Assembly: GCF_037975245.1 (NCBI RefSeq)
Contig: NC_092575.1
Span: 15,480,310-15,544,309, forward strand
Length of the DNA: 64,000 bases
Reading direction: 5' to 3'
Source of the DNA: Apostichopus japonicus
Taxonomy: Eukaryota > Echinodermata > Holothuroidea > Aspidochirotida > Stichopodidae
Shown piece after piece: positions 1 through 11,071 of the stretch. Numbering within the stretch: position 1 is the first letter of the stretch; each line of letters begins with the position of its first letter. Below the pieces are notes generated by a model that had not been told where the DNA came from, ran no database searches, and saw only the letters and a program-made list of their open reading frames with translations. The position numbers and the translations under genes are program-made.

Positions 1-126
1 ATGCTAGATTTCATTGCTTTTGACGCCACCGCCTTGTAACATTCAAGAATACAAAAACATTCTACTATAAGTGATCATGTCAAGTATTTTTTAAAACAAA
101 GACGTGCTTAAAAAAATTGTACTTAC

Positions 127-555
127 AGTCACATCGCCATTTTGTCCAGACTTTATGTCGAGTGTTTGTAGTGAGACACTGAAACATTTAATGGACTGAA
201 CTAACCGTTGATCCTGACAGCTGCAGTCATAGAGGCCAGTATGATTCTCATTCAACGCCCTGATGTGTAGATTGGTGATCAGCCCCAAGTTCTTTACATC
301 ATTGACAGAAAAACTCTCTTCACAATGTAGGCAATCCTCTTGTGTGAAGTAATTTATAACAGTGTTACCTCGGAATGCCCATAAACCTTTAGTACAGCCA
401 TTTTGTTGGAATTCACCAGATAGAGTTACATTTTCACCACAAATGCCACTTTTTGCGATAGGCTTTTGATTACCGATACAAACGTCGTTTGCATTCCCAT
501 AGTAAAGCAGATAGGATATGATAAGGAAAATTTCTAATGCAATTCTGAATTCCAT
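127..555 (-). CDS. Gene A, exon 1: signal peptide plus V-type Ig domain (partial gene)
   Basis: First exon of a receptor whose later exon lies left of the window. ATG at 555 has A at -3 and G at +4; the exon is 429 nt (143 codons) and ends at a GTAAGT donor on the minus strand (126-119), phase 0. Residues 1-22 are a hydrophobic signal peptide. Residues 24-128 form a V-type Ig domain with G-L-W near 57-59 and the G-x-Y-D-C-x-C signature at 107-113. The cysteine that should pair with C111 is Gly47 here, while genes B and C have Cys47. This lost residue, plus a transposon about 360 bases upstream of the ATG, suggests relaxed constraint or early decay, although the reading frame is open. Extra cysteines (26, 39, 54, 75, 78, 113, 124) could give non-canonical bonds. 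Confidence 0.8.
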
Positions 556-916
556 TGTTTATTTGCTGTTATAGGTGACAACGAAAATTCTCTAACGAAA
601 CAATCTAGGAATAGATAGCATGCATAGGTGAACTGATATAACAGAAGGTATCATGTGTTGATGGACAATGCGGAGAGAAACTGAAACATAAAGCTGCCAA
701 CTCAAGAAGTGCAAATAAATTATTAACTTAAAATTGCGAGTTAAAGCTGCACACTTGACTTTTCCACAAGCTAGTGAAAGCCAACACAGTGTAAATATAA
801 CAAGGATAATGTACATAAAACGATATCCGTTATCTTATTCCAATAATAAAACAATCAGATTATGTAACAACAACAACAACAACAACAAAACACGTTGTTT
901 GTCAATGGAATGGAAA

Positions 917-3900
917 CACTGTAAACATTAGTTAGTCACGAATGGAAAAAATCTAGTCACAGTGACTAGAGTTAGCTAATCATTACCAATTCGTTAGTTG
1001 CATACCAATTTGCATGGTCGTTCGACTAATATAAGTTAGTCACATAAATTTGTACGAACTTTGTTGACACTCACTATGCATGTCATGTATGTAAGCGTGA
1101 CGAGAATATTCTAGTCTTCTGTTTGTTTACTTTCTATAACCTTCAGCTTTGACCAATGACGTCATTATTTTTATCCAATCATCGTACCGTAGAATACCGT
1201 GTGCTCAGCTGATCAGAGATCAAAAATTCAGACGACGGCCGGCGATGACATGTATACTGTATGCACGTACGTGGTACGTCGTACGTCGTACATTGCGGCC
1301 ATTACCTAACTGCAGATAGAACAGGGCCATCAACAAAATAAGAAGATTCTTAATCATTTAACAAATTGTCAGAAGCAGTTTCAAAATGTGGTCAGTTAGG
1401 TAAGTTCAATCACAACTGAAATTCTAATAAATAATAATTGACACAATTGACATAATGTTCAAAAAAGGTTTGAATATCCGCGATATGTTTGGCTGGAAAG
1501 TATGGGTAAAATTATAACGTTAGGCCATAGCAAGCAAAACTGTGGCTAACGCTAGGACGAAGCTAGGCTAGGAGTTAGTCTACCTAGTGTAGCCCACATG
1601 CGCTCGTAGATGTATAGTACTATAGAAGCAGTAATACACACTTATATGACATATTTTATATAAATGTGTATTATTAGCTAGTATACTAGGCCAATATTCT
1701 ATACTGTTACGAGCGCCTGTGGTGTAGGCTAGCATACGTCAAGTTTCTAGACACTTCGTCGACCACCAACCCGGTCTGCATTTCGTGCACTCTGAACTGA
1801 AGATCTTCGGAGTGGTACTTACCTTCTGCTCTAGTACATGGTACAAAGTACATGGTACTCATATTTTAGGTTATTTTTGATAAAGTTGGAAGTACCTGGT
1901 GTTTAACTTAGAACAAAAACTCAGTTTCAATGCATGAAATACCCATAATGTTGTTAGCTTAGGCCTAGGCCTCAGGTTCATAGTGGCGCTATGTTAGTAT
2001 CATACTTCCTAGACCAAGTCTACACCAGCTAGTACAATGTTGTAGGGTTCTGTATCCTAAGTGGAGTGGCTGCTGAGTGCTAATACCCTGGACAGAGAAT
2101 GTTTTGAGTCTTATTTAGCAAATAATCCACAAAGGTATGTATTTTCTGCTCCTGCATATGTGCATCAAGGGGTTTTGAGCCTACTCAGCCTCATTAATTT
2201 TCTGTTTGTCAATTTTCAGAGAAAGTTGATGAGCCAAGTCCTCAGCATTCACAGCTATATACTTTGAATGGTTGTGGTATCAATGGACTCAACTGGTTAG
2301 ATGAGGTAACAAATTCCAAACAACTCTGACAGCAGAAATAGATATCCTGATACATCATGGGAGATCTACTGTAGTAACTATAGGAACCAGTGCTTGCCAC
2401 CCATGGAGAATAAGGTAATTTGACATTGTTGTTCTTTGACGAGCAACAAATTTGAATGTTTTATCACAAATTATGCCCCCTATCTACCTCTTGTCCCCAA
2501 TACCTGTCTTTAATATATTGTAACAACCTATGCATAAACCTTTAAATGGACTGGATATGTTATTGAGGTGAACTGTGTATCTAGATAGCATTTCAGTAAG
2601 CTTTCCCAGACTACTGTACATACTGTTACAGTTAGGCTGTGGTTTACAAATCCCAATGATCCAGTTTTGGCAAAGAACACCTTCAATTCTCTTATTCTAA
2701 GTAACTTAACAGTTGCATTGAAGTGACAGGCAATATCAGTTTAACATGTTCCAAACAGTTCAGGAATACATTGGGGTATGTCCTGTAGGTCAGTTTGGGA
2801 GGAATCAACTGAGCTAAGCAAAAGTAGTTTTCAATTTCATCACATTTCAGAGCCAGAGACGAAAAAGCCCTCCCCGCTGACCCTTCTCTGGATGATGTTG
2901 CTGCAGGTATGGCAAGCCAGACCAAGTGGACTGTGATCCAGGTACCAATAAAACCTGCAAGAATCATAAATGCACCCAACTTGGTCAAGTTTATCAAAAT
3001 TGGTGACTGGAAATGTTGTTGCAGACGTAGACCTGGTTACTGCTTACACAGTATTGCTCATATGTGTATTTACACACTACACAGTGCATACTGAAATCTC
3101 TGAAAAGACATCTTTATGGACCAAAAATGATAATTGCAATGAAATATGTTGTGGTTTATATTGTGACGACTATAAAAAGTATCATTTTGGTATGAAAAAA
3201 AATTAATCTCTCACTTAAGTTGGCATACTCCTATTAGAGTCTATATCCATCCCTTTGATTGTTCTCCTTCAGGAAAAGTGCCAAAAAGCAGCGGGGAACA
3301 TCTTTTTTGACCTGTTATCAATCATAATATAGTTTTTTGTGGCTTGCATGTTGAAGAGCATGAATGTACATGTGGTGAGAAAATTGGGTCAATTGAGGCA
3401 GTTTTAGACCCCTTTAGGCTTCCCAGGAGCAGCGTAGGAAAATTGTTTACCTCTGAGTGAAGAGGTTTGTTTACAAGTGGCGAAAACTTCCGACTCGAAT
3501 AGCAAAAAATCTACATGGTCATGATACAGAAAATTGTTAGTGCCATGAAAGGCCAACTTGTCAGCTATCCGGTGATAGATAGCATTTAGCTAGTGAAAAC
3601 TTCTATCTAGACTTAGAGACCACATTACTTTTGTGATTTAGTGTGTAAGTCAATGGGGCTTTAAATGGGCTTATGCTACCTTAGTTACATATAAGGAACA
3701 ATCTGTGATATATAGTGCGCATTATGCAATCACTGAAATAACCACAGTACGTAAAGACATAGAGAAGTTGTGGCGGATGGTTGGGGCACTGAACACATGA
3801 TTCCATGATCGTAGGTTCATGTACCAACCTGGTCGATACGTATGTATCCTTAATGAAGACACTTAATCTCAATTGCTGCTCTTTACTCAGGTGTATAGGA

Positions 3901-5131
3901 TACCCTGGGAGGTAATTCAAAAATATAGCATTGCACCGCTTCATGGCTGCAATGATATGGGATGTCCCCTGGGGAACATGTAGCTGTAGCTCAGCATTGT
4001 TTCTACCATTCAAGACATAACTTATAGTTTGTGATAAAGTACTTCTAGAAATGTTTTAACTACTTTGTTTTCTGTTCCACCCTAATGTTGCGTCAAGGAT
4101 AATAACATATTCAACTTACATGTTCTGCATTAATATTGTACCATCACATCCATGGTCAGAAACTGATAATAATATCACTTCCAAGTTCCTAATTCGAGAT
4201 GAAGATTATAAGGATATTTTCTGGCCCTTTTTAACAGCTAAGGTCATATAGAGCTACTCAAGGCCTTTTTATATATACCATTTGATTTGACATGGGGTAA
4301 TATTTTTATAAATAAATTTATAAATATGATATATTATTTTGTGTATATTAAATATATGTTATGTATATTTAAATATTAATTAAGATAATTTATTTGGTTA
4401 AACTTCTATTTTTATATTTGAGCTGTGTACTCGCAATTTTTCCCTTTGTCTGCCCACATCTCTTCCATGCTGCTATTTTGATGAAACTGATGGCGCCCAT
4501 AATGATGCATGGTCAGTGGACAATGAGGGTCTTTAAGAAATTGTAGGTATAGGTCATCAGGGGGTCTAATTGTTTGAAAACTGTTGAACACTGCCAACTT
4601 AATGGCTTAGGAGCATTTCAAAGTAATCCCATAAGTATTCTCAAGATGTTTTGTGGGAAAAGATTTTGACAATTTTGTAAAAATAAGTTTTCCCAATTTT
4701 CCCATAAATATTTATTTAGTTTTAAATGTTCTTTAACCTTTAATGTTTGTTACTGTTCTTTATGAGATGACTTTTAACTGGAATGTTTATTTGTCACATT
4801 TTGCATTAATACTGAATGTTAATAAAAATTACCATGAAACTTACAATGTGTGTCACTATCTCATTTCTTAACTAATCAGTACTTAATCTTAAACTAGTCT
4901 TGTGACCTAAATAAGTAGTCACAGTTGCAATGACTAATATTTTTGGTCACTGGACTAAGCTTTGGTCGATAGAGGCATCGTAGTAGGACTAATTTTAATT
5001 AGTCAGAAAACTCAATTTAATTAGTCACAAAACTAATGTTATATAGTCAAATGACTAGAAAAAACTGGTCGATAGAGACATCGTTGTGACTAATTTTTTT
5101 TAGTCATATTGACTAACTATTGTTTACAGTG
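917..5131. mobile_element. 4.2 kb DNA transposon with CACTG termini (CACTA/EnSpm-like)
   Basis: The termini are inverted repeats: CACTGTAAACATTAGTTAGT at the left and the inverse of CACTGTAAACAATAGTTAGT at the right, one mismatch in about 20. Both ends are rich in subterminal TAGTCA / TGACTA motifs in both orientations, as in CACTA elements. Units 2 and 3 have the uninterrupted sequence at about 13,458 and 20,608, so the insertion post-dates the duplication. The target duplication is not clear. Inside, a promoter-like and exon-like start (ATG near 1,386, donor GTAAGT after it) and possible exons at about 2,060-2,133 and 2,220-2,310 are visible, but I recognise no transposase. It may be non-autonomous or carry a captured gene fragment. 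Superfamily assignment is inference from the terminal bases. Confidence 0.75.
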
Positions 5132-6819
5132 TATCTGAGAGACAAATATATTAATAATGCGTTTTCAGTTTGTACAATTTAGATTATTAGAAACACTCAA
5201 CATTGTTACCGGATTTTTTTTTTCATTCAGTGTACCTTTCTAAAGTACTTGTTCATAATTATATGATATGGTCAAAATGACATAAAAAATTACCCAACGC
5301 AAATTTCCACTTTAGAATACAGTATAGCTATAAAGTGTGAAGGACAAAAGTCAGTTTAATTCTACATTAAGGAAAATCTGCTGCGTCTTAAATTGTTATC
5401 GTTATTTCTAAACCATCTCTAGACTCTCTTGATGGCAAATCGGCAGTGATATCGCAAACCTCAGCTAAAATTTGATTGGCTATGACCGCAAAACGTATTA
5501 TAAGGAATCGACAGTCACGGAGCCCGGTCCTGCGTTGCAGTACAAGATAAGTTGTATTCCATGAAAGCTGACGATGGTAGATAGACACTCAAGAGCTCTA
5601 AGCTGACGGTTTTGTGGAACCGAACCCGAAAAAGGAATAAATAGTGGGTGGTCAGAAGTTGTATTTATTTTTCGAGGCTTGCTGATAGAGATTGAACCTA
5701 AAAGAAGTGGGGAATATTGTCGCAAACAAGGATGCATTAAGTACGGCTCATACACAGAAGCCCTTCCAAATCATCTCTGACCATCGGAGATATACTGCGA
5801 CTCACCCACAAGTTTCCAGTCCCTTGCCACGTCTTAAAGCTTATTGTTGACCACTGCTGACCCCTTTACCCTGCCTGGTAAGAGGAAACAGATTCCAATC
5901 ATTTCCATTTACGCTTTAACGCAAGCTATACTCTGAACTGTATTTACATTGTCGCCCTCGACAGCCTGAAGAAAATATCGACGCCCCGCAATGTCAAGAA
6001 TACCGTACACCATTTTCTTGTTGTTTCCTAAGAGGTCATATACAAGTTTGTATTAAGTTGGTTCATATCCTCAAAGCGAAACAAGAGCACATCTGAATCC
6101 CTCAAAGATGACCAACAGCTTGTGTTTTACCAAAATATATAAATCGGTGTAATTTGAGTATATTGAGCGTCCAAAATAAATGGAAGAAACAAAGTTCTGT
6201 ACGCCATCCAATTACTTGAGGTTTAAAAGAAGCAGCCATTTAAACATAAGGCCCACCAGGAAGCTCATTGACATTCACCCAGAAGAACGTTAATTGCGTC
6301 ATGCGGTTAAGGATAAATTGGAAGAGAAATGTTCTAAAAAAAAATTCATTACAGACTCAGTACTTATTTCAACACTTTTATACTATCTGCGACGATAATT
6401 GCGAGTCAACATATGTGGGAAATCTAACTTCAACGATCCTCACCAAGTAAATGAAGCATATTGTAAATATGTAGAACTTAATTACACTGCTTTAATTGTA
6501 ATTGTTAGGAAAATGTGAAAACGAGGGAAAACACTACTTCTTATTGCTTCACTTCCTGTTCAAGAACTTAACGTATTACACGCATCACTGTCAGAAAAAT
6601 AGCAGGAAGTTTATGTGCTTCTGCCGTGTATTGTGTGTGTTATGTACAACACACTGTATTAATATAGCTTTAGTGTAGACTGCGGTTCTAGGACGTAAGT
6701 AACAGTGAGTCTTAAATTTTCCCTGGAACGGAATTGTAAACTAAAGCCAATAGGAACATATTATGCATATTAAAAATTAGAATGAATGCCGTATTTTCGT
6801 CAGAAACGTGATACCCCTT
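5132..6819. other. 5' flank of gene A, conserved between units
   Basis: Non-coding sequence homologous to 13,460-15,130 and 20,610-22,300. A minus-strand open frame at 5,498-5,755 is conserved in sequence but frame-shifted in unit 2 and broken in unit 3, so it is not treated as a gene. No promoter element is convincing. Confidence 0.6.
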
Positions 6820-7917
6820 TGTTACGTTGGAATGCGAGAGGTCTCGATAATTAATTTTTAACGAGACACAAGCCTGGGTTCGTTTCCGTAAGGAACACAG
6901 ACAAATTGACGAGTCTAGACAATCTAAATGAGAACGTAAACTATATTGAACAATGGATTTCGAACCAACAACAACAAGTGGTAATTACAAATATATAGAA
7001 AATTACCCACAAACTTAATAAGATAGGATACACTTTAAAACACGCTGGTCTCTTCCAACGGCGATATCCCTCAGCGGCCACGACCTTGATGACGACGATT
7101 CTCGGTCCGTTGTACCGCGAAATTCACTGGTCCTCGACGAAGTTTCTCGCGATCCCAGAAACAGCAGTCACCTTCTTTCCGGCGATGCTCCAAAATAGAA
7201 GACGGACTTCCAGCCACAATAGAGTGAAGCACAAGTCGAACTTCTCGCCGACTAAATATTACCAGAGTCAGTCCAAAATCAGCTTTATAGCCACCAACTC
7301 CTGGCGTAACGAACTTCCTCAACGGAGACAGAAATTCTTCACCTTCTCCGAAATAAAGACTGGCACACTCTACTTTCACAGCAAAGTCCTCTTCAAACTT
7401 CTAAATGGAAGTGTAGAATCAATCTTGTTATCGATATCTCAATCCTTCAGAAACTACTGGTAGTTGAGCACTGACGATATATAGTAGAATGGTATAATAA
7501 GTGTCGTCGCTTGTATTCGTTCAGAAACTGAGAAACTCTCCGATCTGGGCGGGTTTATATACGTTTTGCCATGTCAAGAATCATCTAGATCTCTCTTGAT
7601 ACACCTGAGTAACATCGCGACCCGGTTTCTCTATTCTTGGAAGTCCTTTGCATCGCTCGCGAATATTCCAGAGAATCCACGGAGATGTGTACAGCTTACA
7701 CGCGATCTCACGTAAACCGACGTCAAACGGAGACCAGCGCGTCATCATGAGGAATATACTAGAACAATCGTGTATTATAACATTCTGACACGGTAACCCG
7801 ACCTAATTTCTCAAATACTGATTTATCACGTAGGCAATTTCAATTACTCTCCACATTATAACATTAGGTTTCTCACTAGCAGTGACTAGCGTTAGGCTAC
7901 AATGGGCCCTCGTAACA
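6820..7917 (-). mobile_element. Solo LTR of an LTR retrotransposon
   Basis: A 1,098-base insertion that begins TGTTACG and ends CGTAACA, the TG...CA inverted ends typical of LTRs. It is flanked by a 5-bp target duplication with one mismatch (CCCTT at 6,815-6,819, CCCGT at 7,918-7,922), and unit 2 has the empty site near 15,140. There is no second LTR, primer-binding site or gag/pol, so it is a solo LTR left by recombination. Minus orientation is inferred from a TATATAAA box read on the minus strand near 7,555. Open frames at 7,071-7,463 overlap each other on both strands and are not assigned. The superfamily (Gypsy or BEL) cannot be decided. Confidence 0.7.
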
Positions 7918-7929
7918 CCCGTATCATGC

Positions 7930-8920
7930 TTAATATGATTGAAGAACATTAACGCCTTGCAGAAATAGCTCTGCCTTGCAACAAAAAATCAAACAAACAA
8001 GATGGAAATCCACGGAGTTGCATATCTCAGCGCCAACCAACACCCAATTCAAATGAACAAATTTCAATTTATTATTAGCTACGCAATCTGTCGATCGGAG
8101 GAAGGTATGCATAACATTTCCATGATACCTGTGAAGATTACATGTTAACACAATGTTTCCCATTAGAGTTATTTCAACAATTCGATTGTAACTCAATTCA
8201 ACTTTGGTTCCGGGAGTCTGCGAGTCATAAGGGGTCTCCCTTGGGTACCTTACCACCAAGTTCGAAGAAAATCGGCACAGCCGTCTAGGAGGAGTTTTGA
8301 CACAAAATTTCGCAAACAATATACATTTGATCATTAACCACGTGACCTTTGACTTCGGTTCCCATGCCAACCATATATTTTCATAGTACTTGATATTTTC
8401 TTTATCCTTGTGAAGGTTCCATGTCAATTCCATGTTTCTACTTGTAGTTACAGCAACAAATCGAGTTTAACTAAATTTGACGTTTGAACTCTTACTTTTG
8501 ACCTTAAGTTACGGGATCTGCGAGACACGATGTTTCACCCTGGGTTACTTTCCTACCAAGTTTGAAGAAAATCGGCACAGTCGTTTAGGAGACACCCACA
8601 CATCCCACAGACGGACACGATTGGGCTCCTTACTCAGCCATGGACTTCCAGTCACCTGGGGCACCTCAAAATGGGTGACCCCTGAGAATAGATTCACAAG
8701 GTAAATAATCATCACCATGACAACTGTTGCTATGGCAACTGACATATATATCTGTATTTGGCGCAACTGGCAAAGTAACAACAGTATCTCACCTCCGTAT
8801 GGGAGCGATGGGCCAATTAAGTAAGAAACATTTAAGTGCCAGTTTTTCCCACTTCTTTTTGATAACCTATGCACCTTAATCGTAAAACCATACAACAACA
8901 GCATGTCTTGGGTAAATAGC
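7930..8920. repeat. Internally repeated ~290-bp flank sequence
   Basis: Two diverged direct copies of about 290 bases carry the core CAAGTTTGAAGAAAATCGGC followed by a CAGYCGTYTAGGAG stretch (near 8,262 and 8,558). The same pair recurs in unit 2 (near 15,478 and 15,777), and one copy remains in unit 3 (near 22,646). It behaves as a dispersed repeat within the duplicated flank. Open frames across it are shadows. Confidence 0.6.
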
Positions 8921-9314
8921 CTTTATATGCCTCATGGTCACTACTTGCAATATTATTGCTGCTGGAAAACAAATGAGCATGGCCCTAGTAAGAACTTTAG
9001 AGGAATAATTGACGGACGTATATAAGGGCACGAAGAGTGACATGTACGTCATTGTGGTGATTTTGTTTTGATAACTTATGTTAATCTTTTATTTCGTTTT
9101 TATAGTCTGAAGAAGCAGCAGTCATCAGACCCTATGACTCATCGCCGAAAATTAAATATGGTAAACATGACTAAGCTATTAACAAAGAGAAAGCACCTTT
9201 TCCATTTTTTCAAAGCCATGCTGAATCAGCACTTGAAGTAGTAAGCACTATATACTGTCTCTTACCAAACAGTTCATATATACAATAGCTCTACACGCAA
9301 TTGTTATTTGTTAC

Positions 9315-9745
9315 CACACTTTGTGTTTCTTAAAACACCACAGATACCACACTCAGTGTTCATTAAAACATTACAGATACCACACTCTGTGTTTATTAAT
9401 ACATCACAGATACCACAATATTAAAACACTACAGATACCACACTCTGTGTTTATTAATGCAACAGAGATACCACATTCTGTGTTTCTTAATACGCAACAG
9501 ATACCACAATATGATTTATTAATACACCACTGATGCCAAATTCTGTGCTTATTTATATACCACATATCCCACTCTGTGTTTATTAATACACCACGGATAC
9601 CGCACTTTGTGTTTTTTAGCACTCCGCAGATACCACACTCTGTGTTATAAGTCCACCACAGATACCACACTCTGTGTTTATTAACACTTCGCAGATACCA
9701 CACTCTTTTTTTTTAATCCACCACATGTACCGCACTTTTTGTTTA
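9315..9745. repeat. 33-bp minisatellite, unit 1
   Basis: Degenerate tandem copies of a 33-base motif containing ACAGATACCACACTCTGTG followed by TTTATTAATACACC. The same motif forms arrays at 16,530-16,945 and, much longer and cleaner, at 44,130-45,262. Confidence 0.85.
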
Positions 9746-11071
9746 TTAATACACAACAGAAGGGAATGATAATTTTGTTATAGAGTTTATGATATTGTAA
9801 CAACACTTTCCTGCCTCGTAGTCGTAGGAGTAACATTTAAGGCCGGGGCTGGCGAAAGAGAGTATCGACAAAAACACGCAATGAAGATGATAGTTAAGTG
9901 ATGCAGTGGTACCGTTTATTAAAAGCTACATAAGTTTACATGATTGTAAAAAAAAATTGTACACACAATATTCGGTAATTAAGCACACCATTATCTGTAA
10001 TACAAATGCAATTACAGAAAAAAAAGCGTCGTGTTGCACGGTGTCGAACGTAGCGTCGAGTATAGCATTTTGAGCACTTACAAACTCTACGAACATATAA
10101 ACACGGTGCCGTGGTATTAGAAAAATAAATGAGTACCAACTTCAGTGATGGAAATGACAGGATGATGTACCGTACCTATATTCCGTTTGTATGTGATATC
10201 GTCAAAAGGTGTCTCGCTAAAACATACACGCTTAAACAAGTAATACAACGTAACGAGTAGATTTAAAAAAATGTACACAAGTTCAGTCACATGATAATCT
10301 AAGAACTAAAAACTAACATTTCATCTGTTAGCATAAGAGCTAGCCTATTTATTTTATATTTAGCAAAATCAAGTCTTGGAGAAGTTTGTGGTATTCAGTT
10401 AAATGAAGAAACTTGGTAAAAAACAATTGATTAGCAATTAGTAACAACTACCTAGGTACATTCTGCGAAGAAAAGTTGATTTATATGGATTTTTAAACTG
10501 ATGTATTTTTATTTTCAGAGTTACTTAGTATTATATTGATATTATTACAAATGCATCTTGTATGTAAGTATATGTTATTGTCTATATGATATCAGAGGGC
10601 CTAACGCTTTAACTAGCGGAGAACATGAGATCATAATATCAGATTGTTAAAGTAACACATAACTTAATATAAAACACATAGAAAGATTATGGCCTTAAAC
10701 ACAAACATGTTTACATTGCAAAACAAATTTATCTAGGACTAATTGCGTTCAATGTCCTTGGATGGTGCTATTGTGTTTTAAATGGAGTTTAAAAGACCAA
10801 TTTTTAGTTGCATTATTAGAATTGTTAGAAAAATTTATACACATCAACATGTAGGCCCTGCACAAAAAGAGATGACCTTATCATCAAATTAGTCTTAAAG
10901 GAACATTGCAGACATTTGTCATGTTTTAAAAATGAACATGGAGCAAACCGAAATATCAATAGAAACATTAGTACTATAACTACTTTCTTTTCTTTGCCGT
11001 ATAAAACGTCTGTAGATCAGGACTAAAATACCACTTTAATTAACGACAACTCCAACTGCCTATTTAGATAT
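9746..11071. other. Spacer between gene A flank and gene B 3' end
   Basis: Conserved with 16,946-18,232. It contains the likely 3' UTR of gene B: a minus-strand AATAAA at 10,348-10,353, about 720 bases past the stop, also present at 17,512-17,517 for gene C. No coding sequence seen. Confidence 0.45.

Noticed and set aside
914-5134. A 3-bp target duplication for the CACTG-ended element
   Set aside because: Flanking triplets (AAA and TAT) differ and the empty sites do not settle it, so no duplication is claimed.
5498-5755. Minus-strand open frame conserved in unit 2 (13,837-14,076)
   Set aside because: The unit 2 copy is frame-shifted in the middle and unit 3 is broken; conservation reflects the recent duplication.
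7071-7463. Overlapping open frames on both strands of the solo LTR
   Set aside because: No gag, pol or other domain; LTRs often hold chance frames and the two frames exclude each other.
7930-8433. 167-codon minus-strand frame in the unit 1 flank
   Set aside because: Spans a diverged tandem repeat and does not stay intact in unit 2 (15,265-15,585) or unit 3.
9100-9175. CTGAAGA...GAAA resemblance to a hammerhead in the flanks of A and B (also near 16,325)
   Set aside because: No complementary stem I and stem II pairs poorly; only the motif near 32,941 has the full set of stems.
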